Positions 19,064-32,630 are shown, counted from the first letter of the stretch. The stretch is DNA of 64,000 nucleotides from Leifsonia sp. CL147 (GCF_900114565.1 NZ_FOTM01000004.1:178804-242803), one strand, 5' to 3'. Notes: generated from the letters alone by a model not told the origin. Program-made: numbers and translations.

Positions 19064-20218
19064 ATGAGCGTGACAGCAGCCTCCGGATTCGCCGCGGCCG
19101 GCGTGGTCGCCGGACTCAAGGCGAGCGGCAACCGGGATCTGGCCCTCGTCCACAACCTCGGCCCGCTGAACGCCGCGGCCGCCGTCTTCACCACCAACCG
19201 CTGCAAGGCCAACCCGGTGCTGTGGAGCGAGCAGGTCATCCAGGACGGTGTGGTCTCCGCCATCGTCCTCAACTCCGGCGGCGCGAACTGCTACACGGGC
19301 GCCCAGGGGTTCCAGACCACGCACGCCACGGCCGAGGCGGTGGCCGAGAGGCTCGGGATCTCCGCGGGCGACGTGCTGGTCTGCTCCACCGGGCTCATCG
19401 GCGACCAGCTGCCACTCGACAAGCTGATCGACGGCGTCGGCACGGCGGCGGGTGCGCTCGCGACCGACGCCGGCCTCGGCGCGGCCGAGGCGATCATGAC
19501 CACCGACACGCGGCCCAAGCAGGCGGCGTTCCGGTCTCCGGACGGCTGGACCGTCGGCGGGATGGCGAAGGGCGCCGGGATGCTGGCCCCGGGCCTCGCG
19601 ACCATGCTCGTCGTGATCACGACGGACGCCGTCCTCACCTCGGAGCAGCTGGATGGGGCGCTGCGTTCGGCGACGCGCGTGACCTTCGACCGACTCGACT
19701 CCGACGGCTGCATGTCCACCAACGACACCGTCGCCCTGCTGGCCTCCGGCGCGAGCCGCGTCGAGCCGGACGAGGCGGACTTCGCCCGTGCGCTGACGGA
19801 GGTCTGCCGCGATCTCGCCGAGCAGCTGCAGGCGGACGCCGAGGGCGCCGCGCACGACATCGCGATCGAGGTGGTCCAGGCGGCGAACGAGGACGACGCC
19901 GTGATCGTCGGGCGCGCGGTCTCGCGCAGCAACCTGTTCAAGGCGGCGATCTTCGGGAACGACCCGAACTGGGGCCGGGTCCTCGCTGCGGTGGGGACGA
20001 CCGACGCGGAATTCGACCCGTACGGGATCGACGTCTCGATCAACGGCGTCCAGGTGTGCACCGCCGGCGAGCCGGATCAGCCCCGCGACCTGGTCGATCT
20101 GCATCCACGGAATGTCCACGTGCTGATCGATCTGCACGCGGGTGACGCGACGGCGACCATCCTCACCAACGACCTCACCCACGACTACGTGCACGAGAAC
20201 AGCGCGTACGCGAGCTGA
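19064..20218 (+). CDS. argJ: Bifunctional ornithine acetyltransferase/N-acetylglutamate synthase
   Basis: Recycles the acetyl group from N-acetylornithine to glutamate. 384 residues. The self-cleavage site is Ala-Thr in [21 protein letters not shown]; the new N-terminal Thr is the nucleophile. SGGANCYTG and GNDPNWGR motifs are present. A bifunctional form is expected from family context. Its stop overlaps argB (TGATGA). Confidence 0.95.
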   Translation: MSVTAASGFAAAGVVAGLKASGNRDLALVHNLGPLNAAAAVFTTNRCKANPVLWSEQVIQDGVVSAIVLNSGGANCYTGAQGFQTTHATAEAVAERLGISAGDVLVCSTGLIGDQLPLDKLIDGVGTAAGALATDAGLGAAEAIMTTDTRPKQAAFRSPDGWTVGGMAKGAGMLAPGLATMLVVITTDAVLTSEQLDGALRSATRVTFDRLDSDGCMSTNDTVALLASGASRVEPDEADFARALTEVCRDLAEQLQADAEGAAHDIAIEVVQAANEDDAVIVGRAVSRSNLFKAAIFGNDPNWGRVLAAVGTTDAEFDPYGIDVSINGVQVCTAGEPDQPRDLVDLHPRNVHVLIDLHAGDATATILTNDLTHDYVHENSAYAS

Positions 20219-21179
20219 TGACGAGCGAAACCGAGATGCCTCCCACCGCGACGCCGTCCACCGAGTCGACCGAGAGCCGCAGCATCGCCGACGAGGCGGC
20301 CGCGGAGCACGAGTCGGCGGCCGCCAAGGCGGCCACGCTGATCGAGTCCCTGCCCTGGCTGAAGAGCTTCCACGACCAGATCGTCGTGGTGAAGTTCGGC
20401 GGCAACGCGATGGTCAGCGAGGAGTTGCAGCGCACCTTCGCCGAGGACATGGTCTACCTCCGCTACGCGGGCCTGCGTCCCGTCGTCGTGCACGGCGGCG
20501 GACCGCAGATCTCCGCGATGCTCGAACGACTCGGGATCGACTCCGAGTTCCGCGGCGGCTACCGCGTGACGACTCCCGAGGCGATGGATGTCGTCCGGAT
20601 GGTGCTCACCGGCCAGATCAACCGGGACATCGTCGGCAACATCAACAAGCACGGCCCCCTCGCCGCAGGACTCTCCGGCGAGGACGCCGGGCTGTTCCAG
20701 GGCCGCCGCCGCGCGGCCGTCATCGACGGCGAAGAGGTCGACCTGGGGCTCGTCGGCGATGTGGTCGCCGTCGATCCGGAGGCGGTGCTGACGCAGCTCG
20801 CGGTGGGCCGCATCCCGGTCGTCTCCTCGATCGCGCCGGACATCGACGACGCCGGGCAGGCGCTCAACGTCAACGCCGATGCGGCGGCTGCGGCGCTCGC
20901 GGTCGCGCTGGGGGCGGCGAAGCTGGTGATCCTCACCGATGTCGCCGGCCTCTACAGCGACTGGCCGAACCGCGAATCCCTGCTCTCGAAGATCGGCGCG
21001 GACGAGTTGCGCGCGCTGCTGCCGTCGCTCGAGGCGGGCATGATCCCCAAGATGGCGGCGTGCCTGGATGCGGTCGACGGCGGGGTCGCGAAGGCCGCGA
21101 TCATCGACGGGCGGATAGCGCACTCCATCCTGCTCGAAATCTTCACGCAGTCCGGCATCGGGACGGAGGTGGTGCCCGC

Positions 21180-21183
<4 letters not shown>
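20218..21183 (+). CDS. argB: Acetylglutamate kinase
   Basis: Amino-acid-kinase fold, 321 residues, phosphorylating N-acetylglutamate. Visible are VVKFGGNAM (about 59-67), VVHGGGPQI and the C-terminal [14 protein letters not shown]. The N-terminal 40 residues before the fold are Ala/Glu/Ser rich and longer than usual; such extensions in arginine-sensitive enzymes form the feedback helix, but this one is not obviously homologous. It starts inside the argJ stop and ends inside the argD start. Confidence 0.96.
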
Positions 21184-24946
<3,763 letters not shown>

Positions 24947-24947
<1 letters not shown>

Positions 24948-25069
24948 TGGCGCGGTTCGAACCGGAGAGGAAGCGTCCGTGGATCATCCCGGCCATCGTG
25001 GTGGTCGCCGTGGCGGTCGTCATCGTCGGGCTGATCGTCACCCTGGCGGTGGGCGGGCGGATCTTCTGA
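24947..25069 (+). CDS. 40-residue single-TM peptide after argH
   Basis: ATG overlaps the argH TGA by one base. A charged start (MARFEPERKRPW) is followed by one transmembrane segment at about 13-35 rich in Val/Ile, ending GGRIF. Topology would be N-in. No family recognised; the overlap and clean hydrophobic segment argue that it is real. Confidence 0.65.
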
Positions 25070-25070
25070 C

Positions 25071-25700
25071 GTGACGCTGCACCGCCCCGAGCGCGCCGCC
25101 TTCCTGGCGTCGTCGCTGGAGGTCGCCCCGCGGCTCCTGGGCGCCGTGCTGCGCCACGAGACGCCGGAGGGGCCGGTCGCGCTGCGCATCACGGAAGTGG
25201 AGGCGTACGTCGGCGACGGCATCGACCCGGGGTCGCACGCCTTCCGCGGCAAGACCAAGCGGAACGCGGTCATGTACGGCCCGCCCGGGCACGTCTACAC
25301 CTACTTCACGTACGGGATGCACGTCTGCGCGAACATCGTCTGCTCGCCCGAGGGGGAGGCGTCGGCGGTGCTCCTGCGGGCGGCCGAGGTGGTCGAGGGG
25401 GAGGACCTCGCGGAGCGGCGGCGGGTCGGAGCGAGCGGCCGCAGCATCCCGCCTCGCGACCTCGCGCGGGGTCCCGCGCGGCTCGTCGTGGCGGCCGGGA
25501 TGAGCCTGGCGGACGACGGAGCGGACCTGTTCCGTCCTCCCTTCGAGCTGCTGCTGCCGAGTGAGCGGCTGGAGTACGCGACCGGTGCACGCACCGGCGT
25601 GTCCGGCGCGGGCGGAGGTCTCGCCTTCCCCTGGCGCTACTGGCTGCCGGGGGACCCGACAGTGTCGCCCTACAAGCGGCATCCCCGCGCCCACGCGTGA
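25071..25700 (+). CDS. 3-methyladenine DNA glycosylase (AAG/MPG family)
   Basis: 209 residues. Removes alkylated purines in base-excision repair. ITEVEAYVGDGIDPGSHAFRGKT carries the catalytic Glu of the family, YFTYGMHVCANIVC forms the core and the C-terminus ends WRYWLPGDPTVSPYK. A GTG start 1 nt after the small TM ORF suggests the operon continues. It sits before tyrS, as in Mycobacterium, except for the satD-like pair between them. Confidence 0.93.
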   Translation: MTLHRPERAAFLASSLEVAPRLLGAVLRHETPEGPVALRITEVEAYVGDGIDPGSHAFRGKTKRNAVMYGPPGHVYTYFTYGMHVCANIVCSPEGEASAVLLRAAEVVEGEDLAERRRVGASGRSIPPRDLARGPARLVVAAGMSLADDGADLFRPPFELLLPSERLEYATGARTGVSGAGGGLAFPWRYWLPGDPTVSPYKRHPRAHA

Positions 25701-25710
25701 CGCCCGGGCA

Positions 25711-25889
25711 GACATTCGTGACGAATGTCGCGTTGGACAGCGGTGGGGGCGACATTCGTGACGAATGTTGCGTTGGACAGCCGTGAGGGCGACATTCGTG
25801 ACGAATGTCGGGTTGGACAGTGGTTAGGGCGACATTCGTGACGAATGTTGCGTTGGACAGTGGTGGGGGCGACATTCGTGACGAATGTC
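25711..25889. repeat. 40-bp-period palindrome array, 5 units (locus 2)
   Basis: Perfect cores ACATTCGTGACGAATGT start at 25712, 25752, 25792, 25832 and 25872. The 23-nt filler is of the type CGCGTTGGACAGNGGTGGGGGCG, different from loci 1 and 3. The array occupies the whole space between the convergent mpg and membrane-protein genes. Confidence 0.95.
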
Positions 25890-25899
25890 GCGCTCAGCC

Positions 25900-26502
25900 T
25901 CAGCCCGCGGCCATCCGGAAGAGGCCGGCGCACGCGCACGCCCAGATGATGCTCGTCAGGCTGCCGATGATGAAGCGCTCGCGCGCCTCGGCCTCCTCCA
26001 GCTCGGTGAAGCGCCCGACGCCCTTGATGGCGATGAGCACCGCGAGGCCCTCCGGAAAGCCCGCCATGATCGTGCCGGCGGCGGCGAACCGCTCCAGCAG
26101 GCCGATCGTCATCCCTCCGCGCAGAACCTCCCGCGTCGTCACGCCCTGCGCCGTCATCTCGTGCACCAGGATGCCGCCGTGCGGACTCAGCTCGGTGGTG
26201 CTCCGCGTCGCCAGCGCCAGGACGAGCTGAGCCGCCGGTCCGCCGCCGAGCACGGCCAGGGCGAGCGCGACGATCCCGATGAGCAGCCGGAATGCGAGCG
26301 GCGCATGCTGGCCCGGAAGGAGGAGGGCGATGAACGCCGCGGCCAGCAGCCCCGCAGCGCAGTACACCAGTGGCCGGCGCGGCGTGCGCATGGTCGCGAC
26401 GATGCAGCCGAGGGATGCCAGGAGCAGGAGCAGGGCGAGTGCCCAGAGAGCATGCGGGACGATCTGCGTCACCAGCACCGGTGTGGGCGGCCAGCTGGTC
26501 AT
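25900..26502 (-). CDS. Membrane protein partner of the SatD-like protein
   Basis: 200 residues with hydrophobic segments near 8-37, 41-63, 67-97 and a last one near 175-195. A middle region (VHEMTAQGVTTREVLRGGMTIG...MAGFPEGLAVLIAIKGVGRF) could be re-entrant or cytosolic. I cannot name a family with confidence. It starts 16 nt after the SatD-like stop, so the two form an operon. Confidence 0.7.
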   Translation of the reverse strand: MTSWPPTPVLVTQIVPHALWALALLLLLASLGCIVATMRTPRRPLVYCAAGLLAAAFIALLLPGQHAPLAFRLLIGIVALALAVLGGGPAAQLVLALATRSTTELSPHGGILVHEMTAQGVTTREVLRGGMTIGLLERFAAAGTIMAGFPEGLAVLIAIKGVGRFTELEEAEARERFIIGSLTSIIWACACAGLFRMAAG

Positions 26503-26518
26503 GCGTCCTCCTCGACGG

Positions 26519-27142
26519 TCATCGGGTTGGGGTGTCCGCCTCGGCCTGTGCGGCGTCGGCGCGTGCCAACAGCCTAGTCAGGGCTGGAAGCGCAGCGAGC
26601 TCGACACGGAGGCCGGCCGCCCGGCCGCGATCGCTGGCGGACTGCGGCGAGATCCCGAGGCGCGCGGCCGCATCCGCCTGGGTGAGGCCCGAGGCCACCA
26701 GGTCGTACAGCTCCCAGCCGGCCGGAGTGCGACTCTCGCGGAGGGTGAGCAGCAGGGTCAGGACGGCTTCCACGTCAGCGGCGGACTCCGGATCTGCGAC
26801 GCCGTCCACGGCGAACCGGGCCGGCGTGCGTTTGGCCCGGGTGACCGCCGTGCGTGCCGCGACGAACGCGTCGCCCGTCGCCTCCCGGGTGTTGCCCGGC
26901 AGCGGCGTCCGGACACCGCCCATCCCGAGGCCGACGCTCCATGCGCGCTCCCGGGTGAGGCTGAGGACGAGGTCGAGCGTCGTTGCGGCGTCCGGCGTGA
27001 GCGCCTGGATCTCGTCGCCGGCGTTCCGGTCCGGCGGCAGGGCGAGGCGGTCGCCGAACCGCTCTCCGATGCTCTCCAGGGTGCGTCCCACGATGTCGGC
27101 GCGTTGCGTGCTGTCCACCTGGTCGGCTGTCACGACGAACAC
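26519..27142 (-). CDS. SatD-like protein with C-terminal helix-turn-helix
   Basis: 207 residues. The N-terminus VFVVTADQVDSTQ and the later GDEIQAL match the D..S and GDEFQ positions of the SatD family, whose role is unclear (described near acid-tolerance genes in streptococci). The last 60 residues hold a helix-turn-helix-like stretch, LTQADAAARLGISPQSASDRGRAAGL, so it may bind DNA. I chose the GTG at 27142 because AAGGGAGG sits just upstream and the family fold begins there; an ATG at 27157 is in frame but has a poor site. The 29-bp repeats lie directly upstream. Confidence 0.7.
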   Translation of the reverse strand: MFVVTADQVDSTQRADIVGRTLESIGERFGDRLALPPDRNAGDEIQALTPDAATTLDLVLSLTRERAWSVGLGMGGVRTPLPGNTREATGDAFVAARTAVTRAKRTPARFAVDGVADPESAADVEAVLTLLLTLRESRTPAGWELYDLVASGLTQADAAARLGISPQSASDRGRAAGLRVELAALPALTRLLARADAAQAEADTPTR

Positions 27143-27156
27143 ACGGCCTCCCTTCA

Positions 27157-27301
27157 TCAGGTCTCAGCCCCTGATTCGGTTGTCATCAGGTCTGTGGGCC
27201 TGATCTACATCGTATCAGGTCTAGAGCCCTGATCTCTATGGGATCAGGTCTACAGCCCTGACCTCCAGGAGATCAGGGCTACGGACCCGATACACCGCTG
27301 C
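27157..27301. repeat. 29-bp tandem array, 5 units, each with an inverted repeat
   Basis: TCAGG begins at 27157, 27186, 27215, 27244 and 27273, an exact 29-bp period. Each unit has an 18-bp dyad TCAGGTCT-NNN-RGCCCTGA type; the last unit has decayed to TCAGGGCT..ACCCGA. The remaining 11 nt vary. It lies between the divergent satD-like and tyrS genes and covers the expected promoter of the former. Candidate operator array for the HTH of the satD-like product. Confidence 0.9.
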
Positions 27302-27375
27302 GCTCCTCCCGCCCGGAGCTCCGGACGACAGCAGCGCGGACCTGGGTGCCGACGCCCCGCTGATAGCCTGAGCAG

Positions 27376-28734
27376 GTGTCCGAAATCGCCCCTTTCCGCG
27401 ACCAGCGCCCCTCCGCGGAGACCACCGCCGGAGGCCGCCTCGCGGCGCAGACCAACGACGCGTCCTTCGACGACGTCTGGGACGAGCTGAAGTGGCGCGG
27501 TCTCATCCACGTGTCCACGGACGAGACCGCCCTCAAGGAGCTCCTGGCCGGCGACCCGATCACGTACTACTGCGGCTTCGACCCGACGGCATCGAGCCTC
27601 CACCTCGGCAACCTCGTCCAGCTGCTCACCATGCGCCGCCTCCAGCTGGCCGGCCACAAGCCCCTGGGGCTGGTGGGGGGGTCCACCGGCCTCATCGGCG
27701 ACCCGCGGCCGACCGCCGAGCGCACCCTCAACACCAAGGAGACGGTCGCCGAGTGGGTCCAGGCGCTTCAGGTGCAGGTCACCCGCTTCCTCAGCGATGA
27801 GGGCGAGAACGCCGTGCGACTGGTCAACAACCTCGACTGGACCGCCCCCCTCTCGGCGATCGACTTCCTCCGCGAGATCGGCAAGCACTTCCGCATCGGC
27901 ACCATGCTCAAGAAGGATGCGGTCGCCGCGCGACTCAACTCCGACGAGGGCATCTCGTACACCGAGTTCAGCTACCAGATCCTGCAGGGGATGGACTTCC
28001 TCGAGCTCTACCGCCAGTACGGCTGCGTCCTGCAGTCCGGCGGCAGTGACCAGTGGGGCAACCTCACCAGCGGGACGGAGCTGATCCGCAAGGTCGAGGG
28101 GGTCCACGTCCATGCCATCGGGACTCCGCTGATCACCAACAGCGACGGCACCAAGTTCGGCAAGAGCGAGGGCAACGCGATCTGGCTCGACGCGGAGCTC
28201 ACCACGCCGTACGCGCTGTACCAGTTCTGGCTCAACACCGACGACGCCGATGTGATCAGCCGGCTCAAGGTCTTCACGTTCCTCACCCGAGCAGAGATCG
28301 AGGAGCTGGAACGCAAGGTCGCCGAGGAGCCGTTCAAGCGGGAGGCTCAGCGCCGCCTCGCGTACGACGTGACGTCGCTCGTGCACGGAGTGGCCGCGAC
28401 CGAAGCGGCGATCGCAGCCTCCCAAGCCCTGTTCGGCCAGGGGGAGCTGACCGACCTCGACCCCACCACCCTCGAGGCCGCGCTCCGCGAGCTGCCGAAC
28501 ACCACCACCACCGAACCCTCGGCGACGGTCGCCCAGGCACTCGCCGACACCGGGCTGACCGCGAGCCTCGGCGAGGCCCGGCGTGCTGTGGCGCAGGGCG
28601 GCGTGTACGTCAACAACGCGAAGGTGGAGGACGCGGACCAGCTCATCGGCTCGGCGATCCTTCCCGGCGACATGGTCGTGCTGCGGCGCGGCAAGAAGAC
28701 GCTCGCCGGTGTCTTCGTCGTGCCGTCCCCGTGA
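27376..28734 (+). CDS. tyrS: Tyrosine-tRNA ligase
   Basis: 452 residues, class I synthetase. The HIGH-type motif is GFDPTASSLHLGN (about 65-77), the KMSKS equivalent is KFGKSEGN and an S4 RNA-binding domain closes the protein (about 385-450). The N-terminal extension of about 30 residues is polar. The GTG at 27376 is exactly 6 nt after TAGCCT (27364-27369). Confidence 0.97.
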   Translation: MSEIAPFRDQRPSAETTAGGRLAAQTNDASFDDVWDELKWRGLIHVSTDETALKELLAGDPITYYCGFDPTASSLHLGNLVQLLTMRRLQLAGHKPLGLVGGSTGLIGDPRPTAERTLNTKETVAEWVQALQVQVTRFLSDEGENAVRLVNNLDWTAPLSAIDFLREIGKHFRIGTMLKKDAVAARLNSDEGISYTEFSYQILQGMDFLELYRQYGCVLQSGGSDQWGNLTSGTELIRKVEGVHVHAIGTPLITNSDGTKFGKSEGNAIWLDAELTTPYALYQFWLNTDDADVISRLKVFTFLTRAEIEELERKVAEEPFKREAQRRLAYDVTSLVHGVAATEAAIAASQALFGQGELTDLDPTTLEAALRELPNTTTTEPSATVAQALADTGLTASLGEARRAVAQGGVYVNNAKVEDADQLIGSAILPGDMVVLRRGKKTLAGVFVVPSP

Positions 28735-28808
28735 TGGAGGCGCCGACACGAGGGCGGACGGTGCTCGCACACCGGCGGACCGTCGCAGCCCTGTCGTACC
28801 GTTGACCC

Positions 28809-29033
28809 ATGTCCGATGAACAGCAGCCCGCGCCGACAGACCCGGCCACACGGGGACAGTCCGCGGCAGCGCCCTCGGCCCCAGGCCCGGCTCCGGCAGG
28901 AGAGGACGGTCTCGTCGCCCGTCTCGACGTGATCGAGGAGCAGCCGCTGGAGGCGCGCGCCGACGCGTACGCGCACCTCCACGAACAGCTGCGACGCACG
29001 CTGGAGGGCGACGACGAGCATGGCCGGAGCTGA
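28809..29033 (+). CDS. Small hypothetical protein before tlyA
   Basis: 74 residues. The first half is Pro/Ala-rich disordered sequence; the second half is an amphipathic helix (LDVIEEQPLEARADAYAHLHEQLRRTLEGDD). A small ORF of this kind at this place before tlyA is conserved in actinobacteria. ATG is 6 nt after TACCGT. Its 3' end overlaps the tlyA start by 14 nt. Confidence 0.8.
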   Translation: MSDEQQPAPTDPATRGQSAAAPSAPGPAPAGEDGLVARLDVIEEQPLEARADAYAHLHEQLRRTLEGDDEHGRS

Positions 29034-29820
29034 CCGCCGGCTGGATGTGGCGCTCGCCGAGCGCGGCCTGGCCCGGTCCCGGTCGCATGCGGCTGCGCTG
29101 ATCGCCGAGGGCCTCGTGACGGTCGACGGCCGGCCGGCGCTGCGCGCGTCCGCGAAGGTCGGCGACGGGCAGGAGCTGCGGATCGCCGGCGCCGACCACT
29201 ACGTGAGCCGCGGCGCGCATAAGCTGATCGCGGCGCTCGATGCCTTCGGCGTCGATCCGGCGGGCCGGGTCGCACTGGATGCGGGAGCATCCACGGGTGG
29301 CTTCAGCCAGGTGCTGCTGGAGCGCGGGGCGGCCCGGGTCATCGCGGTCGATGTCGGGCACGGCCAGCTCTCGCCCGCGCTGGCGGGGGAGGAGCGGCTG
29401 GAGTCGTACGAGGGCGTGAACGTCCGTTCCCTCACGGCGCAAGCGCTCGGCGAGCTCACCGGGAGCGATGTCCGCCCGGACCTCGTCGTCGCCGACCTCT
29501 CCTTCATCTCGCTGACCCAGGTGCTGCCCGCTCTCGTGGCGACGGCGACCGGGGGCGCGGACTTCGTCCTCCTGATCAAGCCGCAGTTCGAGGTGGGCAG
29601 GCAGGGCATCCGGGAGGGCGTGGTCCGGGATGCGGGGCTGCGTGCCGACGCCGTCTCCGATGTGCTCTGGGCGGCTCATGACGCGGGTCTGGGAACGGCC
29701 GGGCTGGTCGCGTCGCCCATCGCGGGAGGCCACGGCAACCGGGAGTTCCTGGCCTGGCTCCGGGCCGGCGCGCCCGACCCGTCCGGCTTGAGCGAAGAGG
29801 TCGTCCGCCTTTCGCGCTAG
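29020..29820 (+). CDS. tlyA: TlyA-family rRNA (cytidine-2'-O)-methyltransferase/hemolysin-like
   Basis: 266 residues. An S4 domain (about 4-62, RRLDVALAERGLARSRSHAAALIAEGLVTVDG) is followed by an FtsJ-type SAM methyltransferase with LDAGASTGGFSQVLL and the K-D-K-E-type residues. Family members methylate 16S C1409 and 23S C1920 and determine capreomycin sensitivity. Confidence 0.93.
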   Translation: MAGADRRLDVALAERGLARSRSHAAALIAEGLVTVDGRPALRASAKVGDGQELRIAGADHYVSRGAHKLIAALDAFGVDPAGRVALDAGASTGGFSQVLLERGAARVIAVDVGHGQLSPALAGEERLESYEGVNVRSLTAQALGELTGSDVRPDLVVADLSFISLTQVLPALVATATGGADFVLLIKPQFEVGRQGIREGVVRDAGLRADAVSDVLWAAHDAGLGTAGLVASPIAGGHGNREFLAWLRAGAPDPSGLSEEVVRLSR

Positions 29821-29908
29821 GTGAACGTTCTCCACAAACCGGCCGCGTGACGTGGCCCCCCGTCGGAAAACCGACAGAATGGGAGGACGGCTTTCGACAG
29901 GAGGGAAC

Positions 29909-30835
29909 GTGACACCGATGGGTGCAGCGACGCGGTACATCCTCGTCGTCGCGCACACCGGTCGTGAAGACTCCCTCGAGGCGGGCGTGCGGGTGTCCCG
30001 GCAACTGCTCGCCGCGGGCGTCGTCCCGGTGCTGAGCGCCGACGAGCGCAGAGACCTCCTGGCCGCGGATCCCTCGCTCGAGAGGGTGGCCGTGCTCGGC
30101 GACGATGTGGCGTCGAGCGAGCTCGAGCTCGTGATCGTGCTGGGAGGCGACGGCACCATCCTGCGCGCCGCCGAGCTGGTGCGTGGATGTTCGGCTCCCC
30201 TTCTCGGCGTGAACCTCGGCCATGTGGGCTTCCTCGCCGAAAGCGAGCGGGACGACCTCGAGACCGCGGTCGCCCGGGGGCTGGCCAAGGACTACGAGGT
30301 CGAGGAGCGGATGACACTGTCCGCCCGGGTCAAGGTCGGGCGCGAGGTCGTGTACGAGAGCTGGGCGCTCAACGAGGCCACGGTCGAGAAGGCGAGCCGG
30401 GAGCGGATGCTCGAGGTCGTCATCGAAGTCGACGGCCGGCCGATGTCGAGCTTCGGCTGCGACGGCGTCGTGATGTCGACACCCACCGGGTCGACGGCGT
30501 ACTCCTTCTCGGCCGGGGGACCGGTCGTCTGGCCGGGCGTCGCCGCCCTCCTCCTCGTTCCGCTGAGCGCGCACGCGCTCTTCGCGCGTCCCCTCGTCGT
30601 CGACGCCGACTCGTCGCTCGCGGTCGAGCTGCTCGACCGCACCGGCGGCGCCGGCGTCCTCTGGTGCGACGGGCGCCGTCCGTTCGACCTCCCGCCGGGC
30701 GCACGAGTCGTCGTCCGGCGCTCGCCCATCCCCGTGCGGCTGGCACGCCTGCATCCCGGTCCCTTCACCGATCGGCTCGTGCACAAGTTCGACCTCCCCG
30801 TCACGGGGTGGAGGGGGCCGGCCGGCCGTGACTGA
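29909..30835 (+). CDS. nadK: NAD kinase
   Basis: 308 residues. GGDGTILRAAEL (about 75-86) is the catalytic GGDG motif; GVNLGHVGFLAE and CDGVVMSTPTGSTAY-type segments bind NAD. It makes NADP. The GTG at 29909 has AGGAGG 4 nt upstream; an in-frame ATG at 29918 is the alternative. Its 3' end overlaps recN by 8 nt. Confidence 0.95.
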   Translation: MTPMGAATRYILVVAHTGREDSLEAGVRVSRQLLAAGVVPVLSADERRDLLAADPSLERVAVLGDDVASSELELVIVLGGDGTILRAAELVRGCSAPLLGVNLGHVGFLAESERDDLETAVARGLAKDYEVEERMTLSARVKVGREVVYESWALNEATVEKASRERMLEVVIEVDGRPMSSFGCDGVVMSTPTGSTAYSFSAGGPVVWPGVAALLLVPLSAHALFARPLVVDADSSLAVELLDRTGGAGVLWCDGRRPFDLPPGARVVVRRSPIPVRLARLHPGPFTDRLVHKFDLPVTGWRGPAGRD

Positions 30836-32630
30836 TGTGCGTGGAGGCATCGAGGAGATCTCGATCAAAGACCTGGGCGTCATCGCGGACGCATCCCTCC
30901 CACTGGGTCCCGGATTCACTGCGATCACCGGCGAGACCGGCGCGGGCAAGACCATGGTGGTGTCGGCGCTCGGCCTGCTGCTCGGCGAGCGCGCCGACAC
31001 CGGAGCTGTCCGGCTCGGCAGCGCACAGGCCTGGGTGGAGGGCCGCTGGCGCGTACCGTCCGCCGGCGAGGTGGTGGCGCGCGTGCGCGACGCCGGCGGC
31101 GATGTGGATGCGATCGACAGGGAGGAGGCGGAGCTCGTTCTCAGCCGCTCAGTGTCGGCGGAGGGCCGGTCGAGGGCGGTGGTCGGCGGGCGCAGCGCAC
31201 CCGTCGCCGTGCTGACGGAGCTCGGTGAGCAGCTCGTTGTGGTGCACGGGCAGTCCGACCAGCTCCGGCTGCGATCCGCGCTCGCCCAGCGTGCAGCGCT
31301 CGACCGGTTCGCGGGCCCCGAGTTCGCCGAGGCGCTCCGCGCGTACGAGCAGGTCTACTACCGGTGGCGCGACAACCGGGCCGAGCTGGACGAGCTGGTC
31401 AGCGACCAGGACCGCCGCGCCCGGGAGGCGGACGACCTGCGGGTCGCGATGGCCGAGATCGAGGCCGTCGCGCCGCAGCCCGGCGAGGACGACGAGCTCG
31501 CCGACCGCGCCGAGCGGCTCACCAATCTCGAAGACCTGCGACTCGCTGCAGCCGCGGCACGCGAACTGCTCAGCGCCGAGGAGTCGGAAGGAGCGGACGC
31601 GCTCGCACTCCTCGACAACGCACGGCGGCAGCTCGAGCGCGTCTCGCCCCACGACGCCGCCCTGCAGCCGATGGCGGATGCGGTTGCCGAGGCCAACTAC
31701 CTGATCTCCGACATCGCCGCGCAGCTGTCGACCTACCTGGCCGCTCTGGACACCGAGGGCGCCCGCGAGCTGGAGGTCGTGCAGGAGCGGCGCGCAGAAC
31801 TGGCCGGCCTCACCCGCAAGTACGGTCCCACGCTCGAGGATGTCATCGGCACCCTCGAGACGGGCAGCCTGCGCCTCCTGGAGCTCGATGGCGACGCCGA
31901 CCGCATCGGCGAGCTGGCGCGCGAGGTCGAGTCCGACGCGGCACTGGTGGTGGAACTGGCCGCAGGGCTCAGCGCCGCGCGCACCGCCGCCGCCGGGAGG
32001 CTGTCCGAGGCGGTCACCGCAGAGCTGGCGGCCCTCGCGATGCCCGACGCGCGCATCGTGGTGGAGGTGACGCAGCGCGACGGCGGCGATCGACCGGTCG
32101 CCGGTGCTCGGGCGGCTGGTGCGCCGGCTGCCGATTCGCATCCGCCCGACCTGGCGGCGTACGGCGCGAGCGGGCGCGACCAGGTCGCCATCCTGCTCCA
32201 GCCGCATCCCGGAACCGAGCCCCGGCCGCTCGCCAAGGGTGCCTCGGGCGGCGAGCTCTCGCGGGTCATGCTCGCGATCGAGGTCGTCATCGCGGGCACC
32301 GATCCGGTCCCGACGTTCATCTTCGACGAGGTCGATGCCGGCGTGGGCGGAGCGTCAGCGACCGAGATCGGTCGCCGGCTGGCGCGCCTCGCCGAGTCGG
32401 CGCAGGTCATCGTGGTCACCCACCTCGCGCAGGTGGCCGCCTTCGCCAACAACCATCTGACGGTCGTGAAGGGCAGCGACGGCGCGGTCACCGCCTCCAG
32501 TGTCCGCCGCCTCGACGGCGACGAGCGCATCGCCGAGATGGCGCGCCTGCTCTCCGGCCTCCCGGACTCCGAGAGCGGCCTGGCGCACGCGCGCGAGCTC
32601 GTCGAGCTGGCTTCCGCCGCTCGCCGGTGA
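30828..32630 (+). CDS. recN: DNA repair protein RecN
   Basis: SMC-like ATPase of double-strand-break repair, 600 residues. Walker A GETGAGKT (about 33-40), a long coiled-coil middle (about 160-380), the ABC signature SGGELSRVMLAIE and Walker B FIFDEVDAGVGG. A Pro/Ala-rich stretch near 425-445 is an insertion. Two codons after the stop begin the 40-bp array. Confidence 0.96.
   Translation: MTDVRGGIEEISIKDLGVIADASLPLGPGFTAITGETGAGKTMVVSALGLLLGERADTGAVRLGSAQAWVEGRWRVPSAGEVVARVRDAGGDVDAIDREEAELVLSRSVSAEGRSRAVVGGRSAPVAVLTELGEQLVVVHGQSDQLRLRSALAQRAALDRFAGPEFAEALRAYEQVYYRWRDNRAELDELVSDQDRRAREADDLRVAMAEIEAVAPQPGEDDELADRAERLTNLEDLRLAAAAARELLSAEESEGADALALLDNARRQLERVSPHDAALQPMADAVAEANYLISDIAAQLSTYLAALDTEGARELEVVQERRAELAGLTRKYGPTLEDVIGTLETGSLRLLELDGDADRIGELAREVESDAALVVELAAGLSAARTAAAGRLSEAVTAELAALAMPDARIVVEVTQRDGGDRPVAGARAAGAPAADSHPPDLAAYGASGRDQVAILLQPHPGTEPRPLAKGASGGELSRVMLAIEVVIAGTDPVPTFIFDEVDAGVGGASATEIGRRLARLAESAQVIVVTHLAQVAAFANNHLTVVKGSDGAVTASSVRRLDGDERIAEMARLLSGLPDSESGLAHARELVELASAARR

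Noticed and set aside
27250..30288. 1012-codon minus-strand ORF
   Set aside because: Antisense to tyrS, tlyA and nadK, which have all catalytic motifs; Arg/Gly/Ala-rich shadow composition.
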